Source: Blastococcus sp. TF02A-35
GTDB lineage: Bacteria > Actinomycetota > Actinomycetes > Mycobacteriales > Geodermatophilaceae
Assembly: GCF_004571075.1 (NCBI RefSeq)
Contig: NZ_SPQP01000001.1
Span: 62,001-126,000, forward strand
Length of the DNA stretch: 64,000 nucleotides
Direction of reading: 5' to 3'
Made by a program: the position numbers and the translations under genes. The notes beneath the pieces are model-generated. The model had not been told where the DNA came from. It saw only the letters and a program-made list of their open reading frames with translations, and did not search any database. Below are positions 39,798 through 48,144 of this stretch, one piece after another. Each line of letters starts with the position of its first letter. Positions within the stretch are counted from its first letter, which is position 1.

Positions 39798-40082
39798 ATG
39801 AACAAGGCCGAACTGGTCTCCGCCATCGCCAAGCGCGCCGATGTCCCCGCCTCGACGGTGGACTCCGTCCTCGCCGGGCTGCAGGACGAGCTCGTCGACG
39901 CCATCACCCGCGGCGAGAAGGTCGCCGTCTCCGGTCTGCTGACCGTCGAGCGCACCCAGCGCTCCGCGCGCACCGGCCGCAACCCGCAGACCGGTGAGTC
40001 GATCGACATCCCCGCCGCCAACACCGTCAAGGTGACCGCGGGCTCCAACCTGAAGAAGGCCGCGAGCTCCGTCCCGGTCTGA
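39798..40082 (+). CDS. HU-family nucleoid DNA-binding protein
   Basis: A 94-residue HU homologue. It starts MNKAELVSAIAKRADVP, has the hydrophobic core VDSVLAGLQDELVDAI and the DNA-wrapping beta-arm with ARTGRNPQTGESIDIPA. It lacks the long lysine-rich tail of mycobacterial HupB, so it is a short HU. It binds DNA non-specifically and compacts the chromosome. ATG start with GAGGAAG Shine-Dalgarno 4 bases upstream. Single gene with a strong terminator, consistent with high expression. Confidence 0.95.
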   Translation: MNKAELVSAIAKRADVPASTVDSVLAGLQDELVDAITRGEKVAVSGLLTVERTQRSARTGRNPQTGESIDIPAANTVKVTAGSNLKKAASSVPV

Positions 40083-40090
40083 TCGGCAGC

Positions 40091-40114
40091 GCCGGCCGGC
40101 AGCGCCCGGCCGGC
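40091..40114 (+). terminator. HU terminator hairpin
   Basis: GCCGGCCGG and CCGGCCGGC form an exact 9-bp stem around CAGCGC, 8 bases past the HU stop. Confidence 0.7.
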
Positions 40115-40249
40115 ACCGCCTGGTCCGCACCTCGTCCGCCGCCGGACGGACGCCGAGACCCCTGTGCCCTGGCTCACAACCTCGTGGGCCAGGATGCCGG
40201 TCGAGGCGTCGCCCGGCGGCGGACGGCGTTCCAGGACACGGAGGTGCGC

Positions 40250-41500
40250 GTGGAGCTGCGAGTGGAGACCGACCCGGCCGAGGTCGGCATGGACGCCGGC
40301 CGGCTGGCCCGCATCGACCGGCGGCTGGCCCGCTACGTCGACGACGGCCAGCTCCCGGGCTTCCTGGTCACCGTCGCCCGGCACGGGAAGCTGGTGCACG
40401 TCGGCTCCGGCGGCTTCCGCGACGTCGAGAACGCCCGCCCGGTCGAGCCCGACACCCGCTGGCGCATCTACTCCATGACCAAGCCGGTCACCTCGGTCGC
40501 GGCGATGATGCTGTACGAGGAGGGCGCCTTCCAGCTCACCGACCCGATCTCCCGGTGGCTCCCGGAGTTCGCCGAGACCCGCGTGTACGTCGCCGGCTCG
40601 GACCAGAAGCCGGTGACCGAGCCGCTGGTGGAGCCGATCCGGGTCTGGCACCTGCTCACCCACATGTCCGGGCTGACCTACGGCTTCCACCGGGCGACCG
40701 TCCCCGACGCGATCTACCGCGCCAACGGCCACGAGTGGGGCACCCCGCCGGGCGCGGACTCCGCCGAGGTGTGCCGCCAGTGGGCCTCGATGCCGCTGCT
40801 GTTCCAGCCCGGCAGCGAGTGGAACTACGGCGTCTCCACCGACGTCCTCGGCCGGCTGGTCGAGGTGGTCTCGGGCCGGCCGCTGGACGAGTTCTTCGCC
40901 GACCGGATCTTCGCCCCGCTCGGCATGACCGACACGTCCTTCGGCCTGCGCCCCGAGGACGACGTCGACTCGCTGGCGCGGCTCTACGCGGCCGTCCCCG
41001 GGCAGCCCGGTGGCGCCCCCACGGGCTTCGCGCCGCTCGACGCCATGGGCGAGGCCGCGCACACCAGGCCGGCGTTCCTCTCCGGTGGTGGCGGGCTGGT
41101 CTCGACCGCCGGGGACTACCTGCGCTTCGTCGAGATGCTGCGCCGCGGCGGCTCCTTCGACGGTGGCCGCATCCTCGGCCCCCGCACGCTGGGGCACATG
41201 CTGCTCAACCACCTGCCCGGCGGCCGCGACCTGGAGAGCTCCGGGCGGCCGCTGTTCGCCGAGACGCCGCTGCGCGGGGTGGGCTTCGGGCTGGGCTTCT
41301 CGATGGTGATCGACCCGGCGCGCTACGGCGTCGTCGCCAACGTGGGCGACTACAGCTGGGGCGGCGCGGCGTCGACGGCGTTCTACGTGGACCCGCTCGA
41401 GGACGTGACCGTCACCTTCTACACGCAGCTGCTGCCCTCGAGCACCCTGCCGATCCGCAACTACCTGCGGCAGCTGGTCAACCAGGCGATCGCCGTCTGA
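40250..41500 (+). CDS. serine hydrolase, class C beta-lactamase / family VIII esterase fold
   Basis: A 416-residue cytoplasmic-looking hydrolase with the SxxK nucleophile in RIYSMTKPVTSVAAMM and the second-motif tyrosine in EWNYGVSTDVLG (Tyr-Gly-Val instead of Tyr-Xaa-Asn). That variation and the absence of a signal peptide favour an EstB-like esterase over a beta-lactamase. VWHLLTHMSGLTYGF and GGGGLVSTAGDYLRF are standard family segments; YSWGGAASTAFYVDP supplies the third motif region. I chose the GTG with GGAGG 5 bases upstream. It lies next to the MaoC gene, convergent across the 40-bp palindrome. Confidence 0.87.
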   Translation: MELRVETDPAEVGMDAGRLARIDRRLARYVDDGQLPGFLVTVARHGKLVHVGSGGFRDVENARPVEPDTRWRIYSMTKPVTSVAAMMLYEEGAFQLTDPISRWLPEFAETRVYVAGSDQKPVTEPLVEPIRVWHLLTHMSGLTYGFHRATVPDAIYRANGHEWGTPPGADSAEVCRQWASMPLLFQPGSEWNYGVSTDVLGRLVEVVSGRPLDEFFADRIFAPLGMTDTSFGLRPEDDVDSLARLYAAVPGQPGGAPTGFAPLDAMGEAAHTRPAFLSGGGGLVSTAGDYLRFVEMLRRGGSFDGGRILGPRTLGHMLLNHLPGGRDLESSGRPLFAETPLRGVGFGLGFSMVIDPARYGVVANVGDYSWGGAASTAFYVDPLEDVTVTFYTQLLPSSTLPIRNYLRQLVNQAIAV

Positions 41501-41505
41501 CCCCG

Positions 41506-41545
41506 CACCGGAGGGGCCGAAATGGCCATTTCGGCCCCTCCGGTG
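41506..41545. repeat. perfect 40-bp palindrome, likely bidirectional terminator
   Basis: Exact self-complementarity over 20 bp per arm, centre GGGCCGAAATGGCCATTTCG. It fills the gap between the stops of two convergent genes (5 and 1 bases away). Same core as 29232-29271, differing at the bases flanking ATGGCCAT. Confidence 0.92.
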
Positions 41546-41546
41546 G

Positions 41547-42008
41547 CTAGAGGTAGCGGCGGTAGACGACGGTGGCGACCATCGCCGGCTTGCTGCCGCC
41601 CTCGATCTCCACGGTGACGGTCAGGCTCATCTGGATGCCGCCCTCGAACGGGGTCGCGGCCTCCATCGTCGCGCCGGCCCGCACCCGGGCGCCCACGGGC
41701 ACCGGGGAGGGGAAGCGTACCTTCTCGGTGCCGTAGTTGACGCCCATCCGGAACCCGCTGATCTCCACGATCTGCGGCACCAGCGAGGGCAGCAGCGACA
41801 GCGTCAGGTAGCCGTGGGCGATGGGGCCGCCGAAGGGGCTCTCCTTCTTCGCCCGCTCCGGGTCGACGTGGATCCACTGGTGGTCGCCGGTCGCCTCGGC
41901 GAACTGGTTCACCTGCTCCTGGGTGACCTCCACCCAGTCGCTGTAGCCCAGGTGCTTGCCCACCAGGCCCTGGACCCCCTCGACGCCCTCGGCCGTCGTC
42001 TGCGCCAT
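41547..42008 (-). CDS. MaoC-like (R)-enoyl-CoA hydratase, second copy
   Basis: A 153-residue hot-dog hydratase. The active-site segment [14 protein letters not shown] is followed by [18 protein letters not shown], and [20 protein letters not shown] follows. It is clearly a paralogue of the gene at 9535-9993. ATG start with a GGAGG about 9 bases upstream. Convergent with the esterase gene and divergent from folP2 across about 80 bp. Confidence 0.88.
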   Translation of the reverse strand: MAQTTAEGVEGVQGLVGKHLGYSDWVEVTQEQVNQFAEATGDHQWIHVDPERAKKESPFGGPIAHGYLTLSLLPSLVPQIVEISGFRMGVNYGTEKVRFPSPVPVGARVRAGATMEAATPFEGGIQMSLTVTVEIEGGSKPAMVATVVYRRYL

Positions 42009-42090
42009 CAGCTCTGCCTCCACTCGGTCCCGACCACATGCGGTCTGGTTGGCTGACTCCACCACACACCACGATCGGACGGGGAGCGGG

Positions 42091-42951
42091 TTGCTGCGAC
42101 TGGGGGCCCTCGACGTGCCCGACGGCCGGTTCGTGGTCATGGCGATCGTCAACCGCACCCCCGACTCGTTCTACGACCGCGGTGCCACCTTCGAGCTGGC
42201 GGCCGCCGTCGAGCGGGTGGACCAGGTGGTCGCCGAGGGCGCGGACATGGTCGACGTCGGCGGGGTGAAGGCCGCGCCGGGCGAGGAGGTCTCCCCCGCC
42301 GAGGAGATCCGCCGCACCGCGGACCTGGTGGCGGCGATCCGCGCCGCGCACCCGACGCTGCCGATCTCGATCGACACCTGGCGGGCCTCCGTCGCGCGGG
42401 AGGTGCTGGCCGCGGGCGCCGACGTCGTCAACGACGCCTGGGGCGGGGTGGACCCGGAGCTGGCCGGCGTCGCCGCCGAGGCGGGGGCGGGGATCGTCTG
42501 CACGCACGCCGGCGGCCTGCCGCCGCGCACCCGCCCGCACCGGGTGGCCTACGACGACGTCGTCGCCGACATCGTGGCCCGGACGACGGCGCTGGCCGAG
42601 GCCGCGGTGGCCGCGGGCGTGGACGGCGAGCGGGTGCTGGTCGACCCCGGCCACGACTTCGGCAAGAACACCCGGCACTCGCTGGAGGCGACCCGGCGCA
42701 TCGGCGAGCTGGTGGGCACCGGGTGGCCGGTGCTGATGGCGCTGTCGAACAAGGACTTCGTCGGCGAGACCCTCGACGTCCCGCTGGAGGAGCGGCTCAC
42801 CGGCACGCTGGCCGCCACCGCCGTCAGCGCCTGGCTGGGCGCCCGGGTGTTCCGCGTGCACGACGTCGCGGCGACCCGGCAGACGCTGGACATGGTCGCC
42901 TCCATCCAGGGCACCCGGCCGCCCACGCGCACCGTCCGCGGCCTCGCCTGA
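42091..42951 (+). CDS. folP2: dihydropteroate synthase-like protein (FolP2 type)
   Basis: A 286-residue TIM-barrel protein whose conserved segments (MAIVNRTPDSFYDRG, DMVDVGGVKAAPGE, SIDTWRASVA, VLVDPGHDFGKNT, SNKDFVGETLDVPLEERL, EMVASIQG-like end, PPTRTVRGLA) match mycobacterial FolP2 closely. The mycobacterial protein has been reported to lack DHPS activity, so the reaction here is uncertain. The proposed TTG start has GGGGAG about 5 bases upstream; GTG further in is possible but would cut into the barrel. In mycobacteria folP2 lies between fadD6 and gpgS; here a thioesterase and acyl-CoA ligase follow. Confidence 0.85.
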   Translation: MLRLGALDVPDGRFVVMAIVNRTPDSFYDRGATFELAAAVERVDQVVAEGADMVDVGGVKAAPGEEVSPAEEIRRTADLVAAIRAAHPTLPISIDTWRASVAREVLAAGADVVNDAWGGVDPELAGVAAEAGAGIVCTHAGGLPPRTRPHRVAYDDVVADIVARTTALAEAAVAAGVDGERVLVDPGHDFGKNTRHSLEATRRIGELVGTGWPVLMALSNKDFVGETLDVPLEERLTGTLAATAVSAWLGARVFRVHDVAATRQTLDMVASIQGTRPPTRTVRGLA

Positions 42952-42974
42952 GCGCCGGCGCTAGGTTGCCGACC

Positions 42975-43400
42975 ATGGCCGCCACCGGGTTCCACACCGC
43001 CGACGAGCTCAACGACCTCCTGCCGGGCACCTTCCCCGGGCTGCTCGGCATCGTCGTCGACACCCACGAGCCCGGGCGGCTGACCAGCCACCTCGACATC
43101 CGCCCCGAGCTGCTCGCGCCCAACGGCTACCTGCACGCCGGCACGGTGGTCACGCTGGCCGACACCAGCTGCGGCCTGCCCACCCGCGCGCTGCTGCCCG
43201 AGGGCTCGAGCGGGTTCACCACCATCGAGCTGAAGAGCAACCACCTCGGCACCGCGCGCGAGGGCCGGATCGAGTGCACCGCGACCAACATGCACGCCGG
43301 CCGCACCACGCAGGTGTGGGACGCCGTGGTCGCGAACGCGGCGACCGGGAGGACGATCGCGCTGTTCCGCTGCACCCAGTCGGTGCTCTGGCCCCGCTGA
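42975..43400 (+). CDS. PaaI-family hot-dog thioesterase
   Basis: A 141-residue hot-dog thioesterase. The active-site wording PNGYLHAGTVVTLADTSCG is followed by FTTIELKSNHLGTAREG and the C-terminal strand QVWDAVVANAATGRTIALF. Family members hydrolyse aromatic or medium-chain acyl-CoAs such as 4-hydroxybenzoyl- or phenylacetyl-CoA products. It lies 23 bp after folP2 and 79 bp before the acyl-CoA ligase on the same strand, so ligase plus thioesterase may control one CoA-ester pool. ATG start without a clear Shine-Dalgarno. Confidence 0.85.
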   Translation: MAATGFHTADELNDLLPGTFPGLLGIVVDTHEPGRLTSHLDIRPELLAPNGYLHAGTVVTLADTSCGLPTRALLPEGSSGFTTIELKSNHLGTAREGRIECTATNMHAGRTTQVWDAVVANAATGRTIALFRCTQSVLWPR

Positions 43401-43479
43401 ACGGGCGAACCCCCTTGTGAGCGGGGACACGGTGGATGTGAGACTACCGCCACACACCCGTTCCGAGGAGGTCCTACCA

Positions 43480-45072
43480 GTGGCGCTGGCCAGCCCCTAT
43501 CCCGACGTCGAGATCCCGAACCTCTCGGTCCCGGAGTTCGTCCTGGCCGCCGGCAGGGAACGCCCGGACGCCCCCGCCCTGATCGACGGCCTCAAGGGTG
43601 ACGTGATCACCCACGGCCAGCTCGCCCAGTACGTGGACCGGGTCGCGGCGAACCTGCACGCCCGCGGGCTCCGCAAGGGCGACGTCGTCGCCGTCTTCTG
43701 CCCGAACACCCCGTGGTTCCCGGTGGTCTTCCACGGCATCGCGGCCGCCGGCTGCGTGATGAGCCCGATCAACTCGCTCTACACGCCCGACGAGATCGCC
43801 TTCCAGCTCAAGGACTCCGGCGCCAAGATCCTCATCACGATCTCGCTGTTCATGGACCGCGCCGGCGCGGCCGTGGAGAAGTCGCCGGTCGACGAGGTCA
43901 TCGTCCTGGACGGCTTCGAGGGCAAGGCGAACCTGTTCGACCTGCTCGGCGCCGACGCCCCGAGCGTGCAGGTCGACATCGACCCGGCCAACGACCTGGT
44001 CACCCTGCCCTACTCCAGCGGCACGACCGGCCTGCCCAAGGGCGTCATGCTGACCCACCGCAACCTGGTGGCCAACGTGGCGCAGTGCCGTCCGCTGATC
44101 AGCCTGGGCGCCGACGAGCGGATCATCGCCGTCCTGCCGTTCTTCCACATCTACGGCCTGACCGTGCTGATGAACCAGGGCCTGGCGTGGGGCGGCGCCG
44201 TCGTCACCCTGCCGCGCTTCGAGCTGGACGACTTCCTCCGCGCGATCCAGGACCACAAGATCACCCGCGCGTTCGTCGCGCCGCCCATCCTGCTCGCGCT
44301 GGCCAAGCACCCGCTGGTCGACCAGTTCGACCTGTCGTCGCTGACCTCGATCCTCTCGGGCGCCGCCCCGCTGGACGAGCAGCTGGCCCTGGCCGCGCAG
44401 GAGCGCCTGCGCAAGGGCAACCCGGACGGCGTCAGCGTGGCCCAGGGCTACGGCATGACCGAGCTCTCCCCGGTCTCGCACACCACTCCCGACATCGGCT
44501 GCGAGCCGGAGGGCGCCGGCCAGCCCCCGAAGGGCTCGGTCGGCTACGCGGTGCCCAACACCGAGTGCCGGCTGATCGACCCGGCGACCGGCGAGGACGC
44601 CGCCACCGGGCAGTCCGGCGAGCTGTGGGTCCGCGGGCCGCAGGTCATGAAGGGCTACCTCAACAACGAGGAGGCCACCCGCGGCACCGTGGACGCCGAG
44701 GGCTGGCTGCACACCGGTGACGTGGCGATCGTGGACGAGAACGGCGCCTACACGGTCGTCGACCGCGTCAAGGAGCTGATCAAGTACAAGGGCTACCAGG
44801 TGGCCCCGGCCGAGCTCGAGGCCGTGCTGATCAACCACCCGGAGATCGCCGACGCCGCCGTCATCGGCGTGCCGGACAAGGAGAGCGGCGAGGAGCTGCC
44901 CAAGGCCTTCGTCGTCCGCTCGCCGGGCTCGGAGATCACCGAGGACGCCGTCATGGCTTACATGGCCGAGAAGGTGGCCCCGCACAAGAAGATCCGGTTC
45001 GTCGAGTTCATCGAGGCCGTTCCCAAGTCGGCCGCCGGCAAGATCCTGCGCAAGGACCTCAAGGCCCGCTGA
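43480..45072 (+). CDS. 4-coumarate/fatty-acid CoA ligase-family enzyme
   Basis: A 530-residue ANL-superfamily acyl-CoA synthetase. The AMP-binding P-loop YSSGTTGLPKGVMLTHRN, the YGMTELSP motif, GWLHTGDVAIVDENG, the hinge DRVKELIKYKGYQVAP and the terminal catalytic Lys of PKSAAGKILRKDL are all intact. Closest in wording to plant-type 4-coumarate ligases, but bacterial members often activate fatty or other aryl acids. GTG start with GAGGAGG 8 bases upstream. It ends with a strong 19-bp hairpin. Confidence 0.9.
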   Translation: MALASPYPDVEIPNLSVPEFVLAAGRERPDAPALIDGLKGDVITHGQLAQYVDRVAANLHARGLRKGDVVAVFCPNTPWFPVVFHGIAAAGCVMSPINSLYTPDEIAFQLKDSGAKILITISLFMDRAGAAVEKSPVDEVIVLDGFEGKANLFDLLGADAPSVQVDIDPANDLVTLPYSSGTTGLPKGVMLTHRNLVANVAQCRPLISLGADERIIAVLPFFHIYGLTVLMNQGLAWGGAVVTLPRFELDDFLRAIQDHKITRAFVAPPILLALAKHPLVDQFDLSSLTSILSGAAPLDEQLALAAQERLRKGNPDGVSVAQGYGMTELSPVSHTTPDIGCEPEGAGQPPKGSVGYAVPNTECRLIDPATGEDAATGQSGELWVRGPQVMKGYLNNEEATRGTVDAEGWLHTGDVAIVDENGAYTVVDRVKELIKYKGYQVAPAELEAVLINHPEIADAAVIGVPDKESGEELPKAFVVRSPGSEITEDAVMAYMAEKVAPHKKIRFVEFIEAVPKSAAGKILRKDLKAR

Positions 45073-45085
45073 TCGCACGCTGATG

Positions 45086-45129
45086 CGCCTCGGGGCGGGA
45101 ATCCACGACCGGATTCCCGCCCCGAGGCG
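45086..45129 (+). terminator. strong terminator after the CoA ligase
   Basis: An exact 19-bp stem (arms 45086-45104 and 45111-45129) with loop ACGACC begins 13 bases past the stop. No T-run, but the stem is long and very stable. Confidence 0.85.
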
Positions 45130-45174
45130 TATCCGGGCGCGGCGGTCGCCCGGGAGCCTCCCTAAGGTCGGGCC

Positions 45175-46161
45175 ATGCGTGCGGTGACGATCTCCGAGCC
45201 CGGTGGCCCCGACGTCCTGACCTGGGGCGAGGCCCCCGACCCGGTCTGCGGGCCCGGCGAGGTGGTGGTCGACGTCGTCGCCACCGCGGTGAACCGCGCG
45301 GACCTGCTGCAGCGCCAGGGCTTCTACCCGCCCCCGAAGGGCGCCAGCGAGATCCTGGGCCTGGAGTGCAGCGGGATCGTCAGCGAGGTCGGCGTGGGCG
45401 TCATGGGCTGGCCGGTCGGCGACGAGGTGTGCGCGCTGCTGTCGGGCGGCGGGTACGCCGAGCGGGTCGCCGTCCCCGCCGGGCAGCTGCTGCCCAGGCC
45501 GTCGGGCGTCGAGCTGGCCACCGCGGCCGCCCTGCCCGAGGTGACCTGCACCGTCTGGTCGAACGTCTTCCTGCTGGCCCGGCTGCGCCGCGGTGAGACC
45601 TTCCTCGTGCACGGCGGCTCCAGCGGCATCGGCACCATGGCGATCCAGCTGGCGAAGCGGGCGGGCGCGCGCGTCGCCACGACCGCGGGCAGCCAGGCGA
45701 AGCTCGACTTCTGCCGCGAGCTGGGCGCCGACGTGCTGGTGAACTACCGCGAGGACGACTTCGTCGAGCGGGTGAGGGCCGAGGCCGGCGGGGCCGACGT
45801 CGTCCTGGACAACATGGGCGCCAAGTACCTGGCCCGCAACGTCGACGTCCTGGCGGTGGGCGGCCGCCTCGTGGTGATCGGCATGCAGGGCGGCACCCGG
45901 GCGGAGCTGGACCTCGGCAAGCTCCTGGGCAAGCGGGCGGCCGTGCACGCCACCACCTTGCGCTCGCGGCCGGCGACCGGGCCGGGCGGCAAGGCCGAGA
46001 TCGTCGCGGCGGTGCGGCACGACGTCTGGCCCGACGTCGAGCGCGGCGTGGTGCGGCCGGTCGTGGACCGCCGGCTGCCGATGTCCCGGGCCGCCGAGGC
46101 GCACCGCGTGGTGGAGGCCAGCGAGCACATCGGCAAGGTGCTGCTGGTCAACGAGGGGTAG
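45175..46161 (+). CDS. NAD(P)H quinone oxidoreductase / zinc-independent MDR (PIG3-like)
   Basis: A 328-residue medium-chain reductase of the quinone-oxidoreductase/PIG3 group. It has ATAVNRADLLQRQGFYPPP, LECSGIVSEVG, the cofactor loop FLVHGGSSGIGTMAIQLAK and the NADPH-binding ATTAGSQAKLDFC. Zinc ligands are absent, as expected. The C-terminus RAAEAHRVVEASEHIGKVLL is typical. It may reduce quinones or enals. ATG start; convergent with the aminotransferase gene, stops 6 bp apart. Confidence 0.87.
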   Translation: MRAVTISEPGGPDVLTWGEAPDPVCGPGEVVVDVVATAVNRADLLQRQGFYPPPKGASEILGLECSGIVSEVGVGVMGWPVGDEVCALLSGGGYAERVAVPAGQLLPRPSGVELATAAALPEVTCTVWSNVFLLARLRRGETFLVHGGSSGIGTMAIQLAKRAGARVATTAGSQAKLDFCRELGADVLVNYREDDFVERVRAEAGGADVVLDNMGAKYLARNVDVLAVGGRLVVIGMQGGTRAELDLGKLLGKRAAVHATTLRSRPATGPGGKAEIVAAVRHDVWPDVERGVVRPVVDRRLPMSRAAEAHRVVEASEHIGKVLLVNEG

Positions 46162-46167
46162 CGGGGC

Positions 46168-47391
46168 CTACCGGGGCCGCAGCCCGGCGACGGCGTCGAT
46201 GATGCGGCCCACCTCGTCGGCCGTGTTGTAGTGCATGAGCCCCAGCCGTACCGCTCCCCCGGCCTCGTTGACGCCGAGGGCGTCGAACAGCTCGCGGGCG
46301 TAGTAGTCGCCGTCCCACGCGCAGATCCCCGCCCGGGCCAGCTCGGCGGCCACCTGCCGCGGCCGCATGCCGGCGACGGTGAACGACAGCGTCGGGGTGC
46401 TGCGCTCCGGGCTGCCCAGGACCTGCACGTGGCGCATCACGCGCAGCGCCTGGTCCAGCCACTCGAACAGGTCGCTCTCGTGCCGGGCGACGGCGGCCAT
46501 GGAGGCGCGCAGCCGCTCGCGGCGGGAGCCGGTCGCCTCGCCGCAGAGCGTGGCCAGGTGGTCGACGGCGGCCGTCACACCCGCGAACAGCTCGAACGGC
46601 GGCGTCCCGGTCTCGAACCGCTCGGGCACCTTGTCCGACGAGGGGACGAGCTTGTCCGGGTGCAGGTAGCCCAGCAGATCGGGGTCGGCGACCACCGCAC
46701 CCACGTGCGGGCCGCACCACTTGTAGGCCGACACAGCCAGGAAGTCCGCGCCCAGGGAGCGCTGGTCGAGGAACACGTGCGGCGCGGCGTGGACCGCGTC
46801 GACGTAGACCAGGGCGCCCACCGCGTGCGCCTGGGCCGCGATGCCGGCGACGTCCGGCCGGGTCCCCAGCGCGTTGCTCGCCGCGGTGACGGCCACCAGG
46901 CGGGTGCGGCGGGTGATCAGGTCGGCGTACTGCCACGCGGGCAGCTCGCCGGTCTCGATGTCCACCTCGGCCCAGCGCACCTCCGCGCCCACCGCGGCCG
47001 CCAGCTGCACCCAGGGCCGGATGTTGGCGTCGTGGTCCAGCCGGCTGACCACGATCTGGTCGCCCGGCCGCCACGTGCGGGCCAGCGCCCGCGCCAGCGC
47101 GAAGGTCAGGGTGGTCATGTTCGCCCCGAGGACGACGCCGCCCGGCCGGCCCCCGACCAGGTCGGCGACGGCGGTGCGCGCGCCGGTCACCAGCGCCTCC
47201 GACCGCCCGGACGCCGGGAACACCCCGCCCCGGTTGGCGACGGGCATCCGCATGGCCGTGCCGACGGCGTGGGCGACGGTCTCCGGGACCAGCGACCCGG
47301 CCGGGCCGTCGGCGTGCACGTACCCGTCCGCCAGCGCCGGGAAGAGGCCGCGGACACGTGCGACGTCCAGCCGCGACGCCCCGTTCGACAT
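46168..47391 (-). CDS. class V aminotransferase, cysteine desulfurase-like
   Basis: A 407-residue PLP enzyme. The cofactor Lys is in LAVSAYKWCGPHVG, the ring-stacking His in SRLDHDANIRPW, and the phosphate-binding Asp in VYVDAVHAAPH. It belongs to the cysteine-desulfurase-like group that often lacks the mobile catalytic cysteine loop, and no such loop is evident here, so sulphur transfer is uncertain. No iron-sulphur assembly genes are adjacent. The ATG giving MSNGASRLD is used; a start three codons earlier is possible. Confidence 0.82.
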   Translation of the reverse strand: MSNGASRLDVARVRGLFPALADGYVHADGPAGSLVPETVAHAVGTAMRMPVANRGGVFPASGRSEALVTGARTAVADLVGGRPGGVVLGANMTTLTFALARALARTWRPGDQIVVSRLDHDANIRPWVQLAAAVGAEVRWAEVDIETGELPAWQYADLITRRTRLVAVTAASNALGTRPDVAGIAAQAHAVGALVYVDAVHAAPHVFLDQRSLGADFLAVSAYKWCGPHVGAVVADPDLLGYLHPDKLVPSSDKVPERFETGTPPFELFAGVTAAVDHLATLCGEATGSRRERLRASMAAVARHESDLFEWLDQALRVMRHVQVLGSPERSTPTLSFTVAGMRPRQVAAELARAGICAWDGDYYARELFDALGVNEAGGAVRLGLMHYNTADEVGRIIDAVAGLRPR

Positions 47392-47500
47392 GCGCCGCAC
47401 CCTAGTTCCTGCGACTGCCCGTCACCCCCGGTGGCAGGTCACGACGCGGCGTCATCCGGCCCTGCGGCCCCTGTCGTGGGCACGGTGCAGGATGGGAGGC

Positions 47501-48055
47501 ATGACTTCTCCGGAGAACGGCACCGAAGGGCCCCACCAGGTCGTCGTGGTCGGCCCCGACGGGCGGCCCCTGGGCACCGTGCCCGTGCCGCAGAACGGCG
47601 TGCAGGCCGACGACGGGGACGGCGGGCTGCACGTGGGCGAGCTCGTGGAGCAGCCGGCGAAGGTCATGCGGATCGGCACGATGATCAAGCAGCTGCTCGA
47701 GGAGGTCCGCGCCGCTCCCCTGGACGACGCCAGCCGCAACCGGCTGCGCGACATCCACGCGTCCTCGATCCGTGAGCTGGAGCAGGGGCTGGCGCCGGAG
47801 CTGCGCGAGGAGCTGGCGCGGATCACGCTGCCCTTCACCGAGGGCGAGACGCCGTCGGACGCCGAGCTGCGGATCGCGCAGGCGCAGCTGGTGGGCTGGC
47901 TGGAGGGCGTCTTCCACGGCATCCAGACCGCGCTGTTCGCCCAGCAGATGGCCGCCCGCGCCCAGCTGGAGGAGATCCGCCGCAAGGCCCTGCCCGGTGG
48001 GCAGCAGGCGGGGCCGGCCCAGGACTACCGCCCCGGCGGGGGCCAGTACCTGTAG
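47501..48055 (+). CDS. bpa: bacterial proteasome activator
   Basis: A 184-residue protein nearly superimposable on mycobacterial Bpa (Rv3780) through its core: VEQPAKVMRIGTMIKQLLEE, SRNRLRDIHASSIRELE, DAELRIAQAQLVGWLEGVFH and GIQTALFAQQMAARAQLEE. The C-terminus is the proteasome-docking GQYL after a flexible Gly/Gln-rich tail. Bpa forms a dodecameric ring that opens the 20S proteasome gate without ATP and feeds in unfolded or specific proteins. No prcBA, mpa or pup gene is nearby. ATG chosen; an in-frame ATG 9 bp upstream is possible. Confidence 0.95.
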   Translation: MTSPENGTEGPHQVVVVGPDGRPLGTVPVPQNGVQADDGDGGLHVGELVEQPAKVMRIGTMIKQLLEEVRAAPLDDASRNRLRDIHASSIRELEQGLAPELREELARITLPFTEGETPSDAELRIAQAQLVGWLEGVFHGIQTALFAQQMAARAQLEEIRRKALPGGQQAGPAQDYRPGGGQYL

Positions 48056-48097
48056 GACGCCATCCGGGTCGGACCGACCGGCTCGACCCCGCACGCG

Positions 48098-48136
48098 CGA
48101 CGGCGCCGCCCCCGGGACCCGGGGACGGCGCCGTCG
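48098..48136. terminator. bidirectional terminator between bpa and chemoreceptor
   Basis: CGACGGCGCCG and CGGCGCCGTCG form an exact 11-bp stem, with an inner CCCGG/CCGGG stem, between convergent genes. Confidence 0.75.
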
Positions 48137-48144
48137 CCGTGAGA

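Noticed and set aside
40250-41500. Beta-lactamase giving antibiotic resistance
   Set aside because: There is no signal peptide and the second motif is YGV rather than YxN, pointing to a family VIII esterase.
43474-46128. An 884-codon minus-strand frame across the CoA ligase and quinone reductase genes
   Set aside because: It runs antisense through two well-supported genes and a strong terminator, with His/Arg/Gly-rich shadow composition.
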